Made by a program: the position numbers and the translations under genes. The notes beneath the pieces are model-generated. The model was not told the origin of the DNA and ran no database searches. It saw only the letters and a list, made by a program, of their open reading frames with translations. A stretch of 64,000 bases of DNA from Callipepla californica brunnescens (lineage: Eukaryota; Chordata; Aves; Galliformes; Odontophoridae). This document shows positions 21,306 through 34,616 of the stretch, piece after piece. Location of the stretch: positions 930,001 to 994,000 of the forward strand of contig JALIRH010000113.1 in the NCBI GenBank assembly GCA_023055505.1, read 5' to 3'. The number at the start of each line of letters is the position of its first letter. The stretch's first letter is position 1.

Positions 21306-24300
21306 GGACAGAGATTAAGAATTAATGACTGGCAATGTGCTTCATGCATGAACACCAAGCTAGTAGCATGTTGCTTTGAAACCAGCTTGATTTATCAGTC
21401 TTTTATATACTCCCACATCACAGTGTACCTGCCAACTATTCCTACCCCTCCCTCTTCTCCTCTCCCCCTGCTTTGAATTGCAGTCCTCTCGGTACACATG
21501 CTTGGAACTTTAGCCATGGATAAGCCCGAAAGCCCTGAGAGTGAGGCTTCTGGAGCTCCCACCAGCACTTCCCAGCATGGCACAATGCTGACAGGGAACT
21601 GGACAAGGCACGGACCTGCCACCGAACAAAGAAGCTCATTAAATGTACTGATCTGGGTTTGATAAAGTGACCCCGGCTCATATTCAGGTTATGAATGGCA
21701 TTTTTTTTTAGTTCACAGGCCGGCAGGAGCGAACAGGCCTTGTCTGACTGTCAAAGAGCTCATTTTGCTGGCAGCGTAGGCCTTGATGCCAACCATTACC
21801 TCATCTGAATTCAGGGAATACACGCTCACAACACTCCCCTCCACATCGGTATCAAGGCTGATGATTCAAAGGAAAAAAAAACCCTCCTACTGCTTACGAG
21901 AAGGCTGTAAAGCAGGCAGAAAGCCTTCCAGTCCTGCTTTCAAACAAAGTGTATCTGCTTCAGTGTTTGTAGGAGCAGGCTGCTGAGTGTGCTCCTGTAT
22001 GTTCTTCTCTCCAAGAGATGTGGCATCACTCCACTGAAAAAGAAAGCTCAGCTCAGCATGCCAGACTCAGGGCATGGTGAGGCTGATGTGTGCCAAATGC
22101 CACGCAGGGACACGCTGCTGCAAGGTCTGCCAGTATCACCTCCCTCTTGAGCCCAGGCTCAGGAGTTACACGGGGCCTGGAGCTTCCCAGCAGCTTCCCA
22201 GGGTTAATGTTGCACTCAAGGAGGGGAATGTTTGGCTGTTTTTTTCTTTTTTTAATTTTTATTTTAAAGCACACAATGTTATTTATGACACTTTCTGATG
22301 GCCAAGCTGATGCATCTGCTGCAGAACCTCGGTTACTCTTGGGAAGAGAAAGAACAAGACTGCAGTTTTGTTTCCTTTCTGCATTCAGCCACTATGGGTT
22401 TACCCGGTCTGGCAGCCACCATTCCTGCAAAAGCAGGGTAAGGTCCCCCAACAGCAGGGGTATAAATAGATGTCACACACAATCCTGGTCAAAAGGTCAA
22501 GAGAAAAGGCCACCTAATAGCCATACTGTTCATGCCAAATCATTCCAGCACTCAGGACCTACTCTGGCCTTTCCAACAGATTTTAAAAGTCAAGAATAAG
22601 GTTGCTCATAATAAAAAGACTGAAATCCTGACTGCCACCATCAACTGGTGCTTTGTTCTGTCCTTCCAGGTGCACGATTTGGGCTCCAGGTGGGAGCACA
22701 ATGCAGCCGCCCCACTGGGCGTGGGAGAGCTGCCTGGATGGAGGCTGCTCAGCTCCACCTTCACAGCAGAACTATAGAGCAAGGAGAGATGAAATGCTTC
22801 AGTTATGAGTACCAAACCCAACTTCGAATTTGTTTTGAAAATTTAGCAATCTGAGATGATTGCTAACATGTGTTTTGGATTTTTGTTTGAAACACAGAGC
22901 TTGTATTGTTGCCTCTGGCTCAGTATGTCCCTCAACCACTCTCTGCTGGGTGTGGAGAGGGACACAGGGTGATTGCTCTACGCTTGACCTGTTCCTCAGC
23001 TTATCTGCTAGCAGCTGCTATGTACAACTGTAAGAAAGAGGGCACAAGTCTATGGGAGCCCTCACACAGTCCCACTGCAGTTGGTCTTGCTGCCCAGAAG
23101 CTCTAATTACATTTTGCACAGCAGCATGTACACACCAAACAAGACTGTACCTACTTTACTCCTTTTGTGTCACCATCGAAGTAAAAACATAAACAAACAC
23201 TATTCTCAGGAGTGCCACACAGAGTGCATGCTGTTCTGAGCTCCCAGCAGTTCTGGGCACCCACCCAAAAACCAGACCCAACCTGAGCTTCACTCTCACG
23301 TGAACAAGCCACTGAGGAAAGAGGACCCTGATTTTTTGTGGCTTACAGAACAGGCCTAAAAGGGCATCAGCATTAGCACTGCCCTCTTGAATAGAAAATA
23401 AGCAACTTCACCTACCCTGTCCATGCCATACATCATCTGCTGGGAAGAAGGTCAAGTTGGCACAGCAGCACCTTGAAGGACTGTCCCTTGGATGACTTAC
23501 TCTCATGTACTCTTCATGTTTTCTATACAGAAAATGCGTGTTTAAAAAGTAATAATAACAAAAAGACCACCACCAACAACAACAAAAAAGCCAAACCCTA
23601 AACTAAAAGATAATCACTCTGCTACATTCATATTATAAAAAACAACCAAACATGCTTTTATCTGCATGTTATGTCGTGATGCCTAGATGTTCTGTAATTT
23701 AAGCCACACATTAATCTGTGCTGCTTATCACAGTGGATTTATTAAAGAAAGCTGGGTGAAGGCACTACACACATAAGCTATTTAAAACAGCCCACACTAA
23801 TAGTGTTCAGAGATGTAAACTCCAACAAATCTCTGTTGAGCATGTAAAAAGGGAGTTACAGTTCCAGCCACATCAAGTGAAGCCTGCTCCAACTCCCACT
23901 GACTTCAATGAGAAAGCTTCTGCTCACTCTGACAGTAATTCAGCTACAGCTGTAACTGACAAATGAATTACCCAGAGAAAAAGCACAGATAAGAGAGAGC
24001 TACGGAGGAAAAAAAAGAGTTAAAAGTTCTTTGGATAATTATTTTCAGCAACTGAAGCAAGCAGTGGGATTCACATGCTTCCCTGAGTGACTCCTTTATC
24101 CCCTTTCTAAGCATTTTCTTCATTTCTTTCATACACCATCAATTGTTTGCAATATCTCTGTGATTTTTTCTATTTTATTTTCACCTATAGAACACCCTTG
24201 TTTATACAGTTTTGCTTAACCTCTTTTGCTGCATAAGTGCACATGTTAAGTACATTTTATGTTAGGAACTGCCTAATTCTGCTGACACAGTGTTGGAAAA

Positions 24301-26090
24301 CAGGTGATGAAATAGGACCAGTGTTACACGTTTGGCTTTAAAATTGAATGTCCTTGTTCTGGTTTGCTCCACACAAACTACGTTTTGTGTATGGATGCCC
24401 TTCTGCGTGTGTCTGTGCTTGCATTTGGCATCTCAAAGCCGTTCAGGATTTTATTCTTCACTAATCAGCCAGACCTTCAGATCAATGGAAGTTTCATAGA
24501 GCCTGAGAGCATACATAAGAATCTGTTGGAAATAACCAGAGTACACAGAGAAGACCCCTGCACCCACTCCCTGGACACTCAGCAGCCAGGCAGAGGCCTC
24601 ACATCACAACAGGAGCATTCAGAGATGGGCAGTGAGAGGCAGAGAGGCAAAGGGAAAACCAGAAACATGGCCTTCTCCAGGCCACGCAGTCCCAAGCTGA
24701 ACATCCCTCACTGACCAGGGGAGACAAATTTTGAGCAGCTTCTAACAGCTTCCCCCATGCTCAGCATTTGCTCCCTCCCTGGGTCTGAAATTCTCTGAAT
24801 TTGCTGGCCATCAGAGCATATGGAAAATCTTCCATGTGAGTAAATCTAACAGAGCAGGAATTTGCTAGAGGGGGCAATATTTTTTTATTTATTCCCAGAT
24901 GAGGCAACAGTTTGGAAAGCGTGCAGTAAAATGTTCTGATGTCACTCCCCAAAACACTGGTGCGCTGGACTGCAGATGTGAGCAAGCTCTAGAAAGGAGA
25001 GTGACTAATGAAGGGAAAAGACCCAGATGCGACCAGTGTGAGTACTTTAAGCCAAGAATCTAAGACAGCAGAAGAAAAAATCAGAAGGAAAAAGTATAAA
25101 GAGACCACACACCTAACTTCCTTGACAGCTCTGGTAATGTCCCAGAGGTCACAGGACACGATTTTACTTCTGTAATATCCCACGTTCCCGCATTTAAAAC
25201 AAGCGAACCAACAGTAATCCAAAATGTGATGTCATGTTGACAGTTGGCAACTGCAGTTTTCAGCCTGACACTCCCAGTCCTTTTACAGTCTTTCCATGTT
25301 CTCATCATCCCAAGCCTGCAGCTACTTTTATTGCTGGAGAAGAATCAAGCAAAGGAGAAATTATCTCCTAGGGACAGAATCTAGCCCAGTTGCTATTTGT
25401 ACCTTCTCAACCCTTCCAATTGCATGTCATACCAACACAGCATTTATCTGGACTTAATTCCTTGCTCATCTGGACTGATTTGCCCTTCGTGAACAACACA
25501 ATGTTGTCAAACATCAGGAATTTGTCATGTTGGAGTTTGGCAGGAGAGTGAAAAATGGCACTAATGTCCTTCTTGTGCCAACCCTATATTCTGCAGAGAA
25601 GGACTCAAGCAAAGAAAGCAACTAATATAAGGTCAAACTGAGATCACTTTCTGAATCACGAGAGTCCTGGACTACTGCTGCTGAAGGTGAGGCATTGTGT
25701 GGCCTTATAAACCAATCAATCCAGTCGTTAAGCTTGGTCAATCAGTGAGATCTTAATGAAAATCAGACGCTTTTCAACAAAAAACACTATGAGCCACTTT
25801 ATTTTTTAAGTCATAATCCCTCACTCCCAAAAAGTTGGAAGGAGAATCTGAAAAGTATAAACATTTTCCACCTAGTTATCAATTTTTAGCATTACTTCGG
25901 GGAAATTCCTGTGTTGTACACTTCTCTTTTCATGTTGCTGTCATGCTAGAAAATGAAGGACAGCTACCAGGGTTCAAAAGAGGATACCACATGTGCAGGG
26001 TGAATGCTAGCAGCCGGCACTGCCTGAAGCCATGTGTCCTGCAGGACACCACAGTTCACAAAATCAACCCTAATTCATGAAAACAAGGGA
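21306..26090. other. Intergenic, no gene recognised
   Basis: No exon identified. A phrase near 23890-23925 (CCCACTGACTTCAATGAGAA) resembles motifs common in ancient amniote repeats, but it is too short to assign. The longest open frame (169 codons, plus, 22090-22599) lacks a recognisable domain. Confidence 0.6.
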
Positions 26091-26153
26091 GGGGGGTTGG
26101 AGCTGGATTACCTCTAAGGTCCCTTCCAAACCAAGCTGCTCTATGATTCTACA
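26091..26153 (+). mobile_element. CR1 3' tail fragment
   Basis: GGGGTTGGAGCTGGATTACC, then AAGGTCCCTTCCAAACC and CTCTATGATTCTAC; the final ~60 bp of CR1, plus orientation. Confidence 0.88.
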
Positions 26154-29100
26154 CTTCTGCCTCTGCAATGCTCACACATAGACACACACCTATGTTAGAA
26201 AAATCATCTACTGACCAGGAGGGCACAGATTCCTCTTTTGTGTCTTCTGAAGCCTCTGGCATGGTCCCACACTCTGCCCTGTTGATCAGAGCCTTCCTAC
26301 CCCAGCCAAAGGTTGGCTCAGCCACCAAGCTGCCCTGTGATGCCCTGCTGGCATCTTCTAGGGAATAAACTTCATCACAGGCTTGCTATTAGTTTTAGTT
26401 ACTACACATAATTTGTACAGGGGAAATAGAGCCTGATCTAAGTGCATCAGATGTAATGTCCAGGTTCCAATTGAAATTGCTTACAGAAACAGTGGCAGCA
26501 AAGCATGCCACTGGGAAGGAGCCCCAAAACAGCAAACATGAAGGCTGTATCAGAAGGAAGGCACCACACAACTGGGCAGTGAGCCCTGCAGGAGGTGACA
26601 CAGGGCTGCAGAGGCCTTGGGCATTGCTCCTTGACTGCAAGAGTGGCTCAAGGCCTTGAGGGACCCGCTGGGACATGGAGCAGTAAAAGGGAGAAAGAGA
26701 ACAGCGAGATATCCAAGGGAAAAGAAAGCAAACCTGCTGCACGTCGGTAGTTCAAGGCTTCTGGAGAAATCAGTGCTAGGCATGTGCATGTTATAAATTA
26801 TGGCAATTATTTCCAACATCTTTTGTTCCAGAGGACTCCCAGAGCAATTTACAACTCCAGCCTTCAGAATAGCAAAGTCTTTTCCTGAGGTTCTGGTGGG
26901 TAGGGGACCAGAGTTAACATAAACCCTGCTTTCACATAGCTCAACGCTGCTGCTGCTCATTCCCTGCTGGAAACAGCAGTCAGCACTCAGCAGGACTAGG
27001 GCTTCTTCCTGAAAGTGGGAAGAGCGCATTTCACTGCTCTGTAAACATAATTGCTGACTCAACCCATTGCACAAAGCAGGCTCCTGGACTCCAGAGGTGA
27101 CTTTTGATGCTTCAGCTGCAATTTAGTCCTCTGAGCTCACCCCGGACCAACAAAGCACGTACACCTATGTGGGCTTAGGGTTAACGTGCACTTACTGCTG
27201 CACAGGCAGCCAGCCCCACTGGTGCCAGTGATAGTGATAGTGAGAAGCACCCTGATAGACAACTGCACTGGAACAAGCTGATACCACTAAACTGGAGATA
27301 ACAACCAGAAGAAGCTGAGCAGCATCTCCAACTGCAGCGAGCTGAAAAGTGCACAGCGAGGAAGACCTGTGGCCTTCATCTTCAGGATCCCTGCCCATGA
27401 CCACCAAGAAACACTGTACATGTCCACCCAAAGAAATTCAAGGCAGGGCTTATGGAGTTAACTTCTTGGAGTTAATTGTAATAGCCCAGCCCAGTTCTCG
27501 GAAATGGAATGAATATATGTGCTTCGTGCTCTTAAAACTGTAGTCACTTCTCCCTTTGGAGTGCAACTGAGACAGGGTTACCCCCATTGCACCTGGCATG
27601 TGTGTGCAGCATGGAATAAACATACCTGCCTTATAACCTGACTCTGGGTTATAGAGTTTGTTTCCGCAAGTCATCTATAATCAAATGATACAGAAAGTGG
27701 TCTTAAAATGTCTGTATGTTTTTAGATCAAAATTTGTTGCTGACTTTCCCCAATCTTCTATGGGGAAGTGGAGTATCTGAGAATACTTATTGCAGTAATG
27801 TCTCATTGCAGACAGTGAACAAATATCCGTATTTATTCAGTTGTGTCTCAGTTCCAAAGATCTTAGCTTCTAAATTATTCTAATAAGTTTAAATTCATAG
27901 GTTTCTCTATTATGCTGATAGTTTTGACACAAATAATTAAATTATCAAGACATTTCCAAATGTATTAGTTCAATGATCTGCTTTTATATGGCAGGTATAA
28001 TAATGTAGGTAATAGAAATTTAAATAGATGCATGGGGTTTTAAAATCCCCAGAGGAAGAGTGTGGTGTGAGTGCCAAACACTGCATTACTTTATCTCATT
28101 GTGATAACAGTATCTTTCCCCCTCTTATAGTCGTTTACCCTGGGCAGGCTTGCATTGAAGAACTTGTTTGAAACTGGGCAAATAATGCAGGTTTCTATGA
28201 GTTCATTGTTAGAAAACACCTTTTGTCAAGTCATGCAGAAGTAACTAATCCCATCACACTACACCTTCAGCAGATGGATGTGGATAATGGATATTTGTTT
28301 TCAAAGCCCTGTGGGTAATAATATGTGCTGTAATGAGAGCATTGAGCAAAGCACGAAGCTCCCCAACCTGTCTTCTCCTGAGCAGCCTAAATGGGTGCAA
28401 CGGTGCTGCTGTCTGATGGTGAACAGAGAAAACAGAAAGACTCTGTCAAGTTAGCAGGGGTAAGAAGCTCAGCTAGATCAGGTGTGCAAACTCTCCGTAG
28501 CCTGTAAATTTACCTTTTTGTTTCAGCCTTTCCTTCCTTAAGTGTCTTTTTTTGTCAGCTGCTCATCTTGATCTGCTGTAACTAATCTCGAGTTAACAAG
28601 AAAGTTCCTTTGCTGCATGTGTTGCTTACAAGACAGAATCTCTCTGACTGTTCCCCATGCTGAATAAGTGCCTTGGCAGCATGTGCCCTGCATGGTGCTT
28701 GCTGTCTGCAAAAATGCAAGCTGCATTGCGTAAGTGATCTCCATCACAAGCCTGTCCCATCATGTGTCCTGACTCATGAAACCACACATATTTTTCTGTC
28801 CTCTGTGTCAGCCTGATGATGTGACACCTCTTTCCCTTGGGAGAGATGTCACAACACAGCATCAACTGCCTCGTACATCTGACAGCTGAAAGAAGTTCAT
28901 GAAAATCTTAACCATCCAACATGGCTTCAGTTTCCTGACCTTCTCTAGCCCTGAGCACACTCAGTCCTGGTGAGCCGATTTCCACGTGCACTTATTCACA
29001 CCAGTCAGAACATGCCCTGCCTTCATCTGTGCGCTCCGACACCCATGAGGGACTGCCAGAAATAAAGACAAAACAACATCCCCTCACAAACAGCTTTCTG

Positions 29101-32100
29101 TAAACATCCCAGAACATGTGAAACACTTCAGCTGGCTCATCTGTCCACAAAACTAAACAGCTCTTTGAAGAAAGCCTCTGCTGTTCCCATCGCTCTCCCA
29201 CGCCCTTGCAGGCACTCGTTGCTCCTGGAGCTCAGAGAGGACTCCAGTCAGCACCGAGGGCTCCTCTTGCTCTCGCCACCTCTCTGATCATATTGTAATC
29301 TTTTAAGCCCAGGAGAGCTTAGATGTGGTTGTTTTCAATATGACCCCTAGTGGAGGGAGAGAGACAGGAGAGAGTGTTACATGCAGTGCATTTTCCTGTG
29401 AAATTATAGCTCCTTGATGCTTGCCCCTGCCAGATTTCTTTTTAGCTTTGCTTATAACCAAAGGTCTTGGCTCTGTTGGTGAGTGTACTAGGAACTGGCT
29501 TATATTATCCCTGGGCCTTTACCAGCTTCAGTCAACAAAACATTCCAGCATGGATCAGTGTGGCAGAAGCCACAGAACTGGAGCAAGAAGACAGGACCCT
29601 ACTTGAGTGGACCTCTGTCTGTTCCAGATATGTTTCCTCATCCACAGATTTGCCAGCACTGGGAGTGCAGAAAGGGTCTGAGAAGTGTGGCAAGAAAGCA
29701 CAAAGCTCTGGTCTGTGTAGTTACTTGTTGCAAGCAGATGACACAAGTCTGTCTGAAAATGGCTATCCTTCCCTGTAACACAGAGCACTAAGATGGTGGA
29801 GAACACCTCCCTTTTCAAATATTTCATCCCATGTTATTTCTGGCAATATCAATCAGGCAACAGAACAACCAGAACTTTTGTTAACTTCCTCCTCTAGCAT
29901 TTTGTCTTTTTCCATACAAGGCAGATCTTTCAACACCTCCTTATCTGAGCTCTTGGCTTTTTTCTTCTTCCTGGGCCACAGCATCCAGGAGGTGCACAGA
30001 AAAAGACGTAACAGGCATTTGTTACATCTCATCAGCAGTAGGAGTCAGGGCAATAGTTCTGATTTGGAGACCACACCGTACTAACTGACAGAGCTTGAGG
30101 CTGCTGGACTCTGGAAGTGGGTGTAAGAGCCTTCCTGGGCACATTTTATTCCAAACTCACAAGTGATGAACATAACAGCTCCTGGCCTACAAAAATAGAC
30201 ATCTGCCAAGATAGAAAGCCCATATTGTAATTCAGGCACTTGCTCTGTAAGATTTGCATTTATCATTCTAAGAATGTAGAAGAGGAAAGCTTATAAATAT
30301 TCATCCCCTTTCCAAGAAGCAAATCTAAAAGCAGCAGTTAAGACCTTGCTTATGTTTACCAAATAAAAGCCATGCATACAACAGCCTATTTTTAATGATA
30401 GTATCTGTAGCTGGCATGGATTTAGAAGGACACAGCAATGCCTCAGGCCTTTTTCATATGGCTTGATGAAATAGCAGAGCTAATTTCAGGCGTTCAGGTT
30501 TGTCCTATATCAGAACCAGAATTGAAGTACAGGAGATTCCATCTCCCAGTTGTAGGCATAGACCACAAGACCACCTCACTTGTGGTCACAGTAACAAGCA
30601 CCATGGCATGACTGTGCCACATTACTCCATCTCATGCTCCTCACTCTTGATTTGTCCATCTACAGGTACAATAAGTTATCATTAAAAAGTAATATCAAAT
30701 ATGGAGCGATCTCCCAACAGGTTTCTCTTGAAAGACGCTCCATAAACTCTAAAGCTTTTCCTCTCTGGTGTTGACTGATAGTACCATCTGCCCATTCACT
30801 GGAATGTAGAAGATAGGCAGTAAAAAATGCTTTATGGAATAGATATGAGTGTATGAGTAAACGTATATACACATACAGTTATTTTAATACGTATGATATG
30901 CTGAAAGACATAACTAAATAGAACCCAGTACAAATTTGGGCTAAAATTGGTGGCCTTGTTCCTGTTTGAGTTAACTCATTCCAAATTAATTAGTGTTAGC
31001 TAAGCCTATATGAATGTAAATCCAGAAACACCACATAGATTTATTCCAAAGGAGACATATTTGTGATTTATCCTAAGATTTGTCTAGGATCAAAGTTGTT
31101 TTTCAAATAGAATAAGCCTGTCTTACAAAAGCAGCTGAGACAGGAGAAGGCTTATTTTAATTATCTGTAATTAACAGGAGTTCGATGTACAGCACTCCTC
31201 TTCCTGGTGCAGGTTGCAGATTTCAGAGCTATTTTTCACAAGTCTCAGGAAGGTCTGATCTGAACAGTGCATCAAAGTGCATGGTAGGCACCCACCCACA
31301 CACTGGCAACACATCTGGAGGTGCTTGCATGCATCTTGCTTCTAACAGGAAGGGAATCATATTCTCATAAAGGATAAGAAACAAAATATGTAAAACCAGG
31401 GTAATTTTGCAGAAAAAAAAATGATTTAAATATGGAATATCTCGAGTTAAGCTATTCTTACCTTCTGAGCATATGCATCTGACAAGTGAAATGTGTGAAA
31501 ATCCAAACAGATCGTGTCTTTATGCAATATAATGTTGGGGTTGGTAGGAGTTTTCTGATGTAAAAACCTACTATATGACACAGGACTTCAAGAAGACAGT
31601 GTTACAGGGTGAGTACAGAAAGAGACAACTGAGGGAAGCACAATATTCCTTTCCAAACTCAATAAACCTAGTTGATTTCCCAGTTATCATAACAAAGTAG
31701 TCACTATTTTGTAAAGACCTTGCCAGTGAGCTCCCGAGTAAAGCTACTTTTAGCCACACTGCCATCATCAGCAAGAGAAACGACAGTGCCAATTTATGAA
31801 GCAAGAAGGAGGAGGCTTTTATCCCATTTTTCAGACAAACACAGGCTGTAAAAGACACCCTACCTCCTATTAGTATGTCTTTACATCAAGATGCTTCTGC
31901 AAGCTTGATGCACTCAGAGAGATGAGGAGGTGTCAGGATGAAGGAAACACACCATCTCCCTCCCCCAAACTGCCATAAACCAGAACAGCTTGGGGCTGGG
32001 AGAACTCCAGAGGGGAAATTTGGAGAGCAACAGAGAATTAAGGAAGATACAACCTATACTTGCACTGACAGCGTAGTCTCAGCTATGGCAGGATCATGTT

Positions 32101-33877
32101 CCTGGATCTCATAGAAATGAGAGCAAGCTATGAGCTTTCTTTTAATGTTTTGCCAATCTGGCTGCTGTATACTTCTACCTGACAAGCACAACATTTCCTA
32201 CTTAAATGATATTTCATCTGCTAGGGAAAGATCTCTCTTCCTCTCCATCAATGACTGAGAGTTTAAAAATACGCTATTGACAGCATCTACTATATCCCAG
32301 GGATTTTCACACTGAATGCTCCTCAGCCTTAAATACCCACCTGGGACTCCAGAGCCTCATTACATCCTTCCTAACAGGCTGTTGAGTGCAAGATAAATAC
32401 CAAATAGCCCACTGCTCTGTGATGGTCTTCTAAACCTGAAATATCTGTTGCTTTTCCACCATCCTTTGGTAACAACAGCAACTCCCTTCTTTTCATCACC
32501 AGCAATTCTACCGAGTTCAGCTTCCTTTTAGTGAATTATTATTCTAGCCTGAGGATCATGTTAAGTCCTGCCTTTATCCAGCTCTGTTTGCAGTCTGTAG
32601 AGCTGAGGGGCCCCACCTCACCCTTCCCTATTCTTCCCCTTGGAAGCCCTCAGGACACTGAATTAGTCAGGCCTCTTCATCATGCCATTCAGCCATTCTG
32701 AAAAAGAAAAAGAAAAAGGAAAAGGAAAAGAAAAAGAAAATTTCATGATTTATTTCACTTAAACTAATGGGCTCATTTAGGAGAAATGAATTTTGGCAGG
32801 GCAGTGTTTTCTTTATGTAAAATGTAGTTTTGTGCAGGGAGAACACATCCACACCTGATGAATTTAGGGACTGGATACAGCCCCCAGTGTGATTCCAATT
32901 GCATTAAATATATGCAGAGAACCATAATCAGGACTTGTAGTGGTATTATTTTGTACTCATATTCTGTGGAACAATAGAAAGATTATTTTTAGTTCAGGGC
33001 CATTTGGTTTGTGACCCACTGGAACAGGATTTCCCCAATACACACCCTGCGTGGTTTTTTTCCATCTGATGTAAACTTGGGGTTATATTTCTGATGATTG
33101 CTCCAAAACCTCTGTGCTTTTGTGCCAGCATTTGATTTCTTTCATGCCACTCATGCTGTTCTACATAAAGTAACAAAGCACGTAGACACAGCGATAGGGC
33201 CCAGTGTTAAAAATTATTATAAAAATATACACCGTGAGTTCGAAGCCATAGAACAACACCCTGAAATGCCTACCTTTCAAAAGAGCAATCCCTCGTACAT
33301 TTTTTATAAGTGCCTTATCAGACGAGGAGCTCTGCTTTCTGCTCTCGGTGCCCCCATCTGGCTGCAGGTTTATTTAGCAGTGCCATGCAGTGCAGCTCTG
33401 GGCACAGCCCTGTGCCCAACCTCACGCTGCCTGCTTCCCCAGCAGAGGGACACCAGCACAGAGCAAACCCAGCCCAGGAATCCCAAGGGGAGCTGGTACG
33501 TGTCTCACACACTGGAGATCAGCTAATTCACTTAAGAACACGAATAAGGATGGAGAAAATTGTAGGCTGCCTCTTTCAGAAACCTGGAACGATATGGGTT
33601 GGATGTTGTAAATAAGAGAAAACAAAACTATTCCTCCTGCCAGGGGTTCTGTGAACAGAAAAACATTTCCAGCTTTAAGAAGTAATTCAATTAAATTGTT
33701 TCCTAGTTCTTGTTCCTGGTGAAAAACTTGAATATTTTTTTTTTCCACCTTGTGTTACACTGTGAGATAAAGGCAATATCAACATGCACTGAATTAAAAA
33801 TAATAATAAAGAAAGAAAGAACAAACAGAAAACCACTTTCTGAAAGTCATCACTGCAACCTGTTACTGCTGAACAAG
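26154..33877. other. Intergenic, no gene recognised
   Basis: The largest stretch without an identified repeat other than an (AAAAAG)n tract at 32701-32740. The longest open frame is 174 codons on the minus strand (26550-27074); I see no domain in it. It is AT-rich around 27.8-28.1 kb and 30.9-31.1 kb. Confidence 0.55.
32701..32740 (+). repeat. (AAAAAG)n purine microsatellite
   Basis: About seven hexamer-like units, AAAAAG with some AAAAGG variants; a pure purine tract. Confidence 0.95.
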
Positions 33878-34616
33878 ATCTGGGTTGCAGCAATCCCCCA
33901 TCAGCACAAGCTGGGGGATGAAAGGACAGACCACAGCCCTGCTGAGAATGACCTGGGGGTATGACCTGGTGAATGGGAAGCTGACATGAGCCAGCAGTGT
34001 GCCCTCACAGCTCACTTTATCCTGAGCTGCATCAAAAGAAGTGTGGCCGGCGGGAGGAGGGAGGTGATCCTGCCCCTCTGCTCTGTGCTGGCGAGGCCTC
34101 ACCTGGAGTACTGCAGCCAGATGTGGAGTCCTCAGTTCAAGAGAGTCATAGACCTGCTGGATTGCATCCAGAGAAGGGCCACAGAAATGATCCAAGGGAT
34201 GGAACACCTCTCCTTTGAGGACGGACTGAGAGAGCTGGGGCTGCGCAGCCTGGAGAAGAGAAAGCTCCAGGGGTATCTGATAATGGCCTTTCAGCATCTA
34301 AAGAGGGGCTATAAAAAAGAAGGGGACAGACTCTTTAGCAGGGTCTGCTGTGATAGAACAAGGGGATATGGTTTCAAACTACAAGAGGGGAGATTTAGAC
34401 TGAATATAAAGAAAATGGTCTTTTACAGTAAGGGCGGTGAGGCACTGGCACAGGTTGCCCAGAGAAGTAGTGGATGCCCCATCCCTGGAGACACTCAATG
34501 TCAGGTTGGGCAGGGCTCTGAGCTCCTGATGGAACTGTAGGTGTCCCTTTGGAGGGGAGATAAACTAGATGACCTTGAGAGCTCCCTTCCAACTCAAACA
34601 ATTCTTTGATTCTAAG
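33878..34616 (+). mobile_element. CR1 LINE, 3' part (~740 bp)
   Basis: 5'-truncated CR1 in plus orientation, starting near TCTGGGTTGCAGCAATCC and ending with ACTCAAACAATTCTTTGATT and CTAAG. It covers the end of ORF2 and the 3' UTR. The 3' UTR type (CTAGATGACCTTGAGAGCTC) differs from the copy at 1.8 kb, so it is a different CR1 subfamily. Confidence 0.95.
33986..34540 (+). pseudogene. CR1 ORF2 C-terminal fragment, frameshifted
   Basis: Open for 184 codons, with RPHLEYC and CIQRRATE, then LRELGLRSLEKRKLQGYL, all standard blocks of the CR1 ORF2 C-terminus. Near 34430 a shift takes it out of frame: the expected VRHW...LPxEVVDAP block is read in another phase and the frame runs to a false stop at about 34540. 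It lacks the catalytic palm. Inactive. Confidence 0.85.

Noticed and set aside
22090..22599. 169-codon plus-strand frame
   Set aside because: No domain, mixed composition with a T-run-derived F-rich segment, no splice or promoter context.
26550..27074. 174-codon minus-strand frame, the longest in the intergenic part
   Set aside because: Ser/Cys/Leu-rich without a recognisable family. A frame of this length can occur by chance in 64 kb over six frames; conservation data would be needed to revive it.
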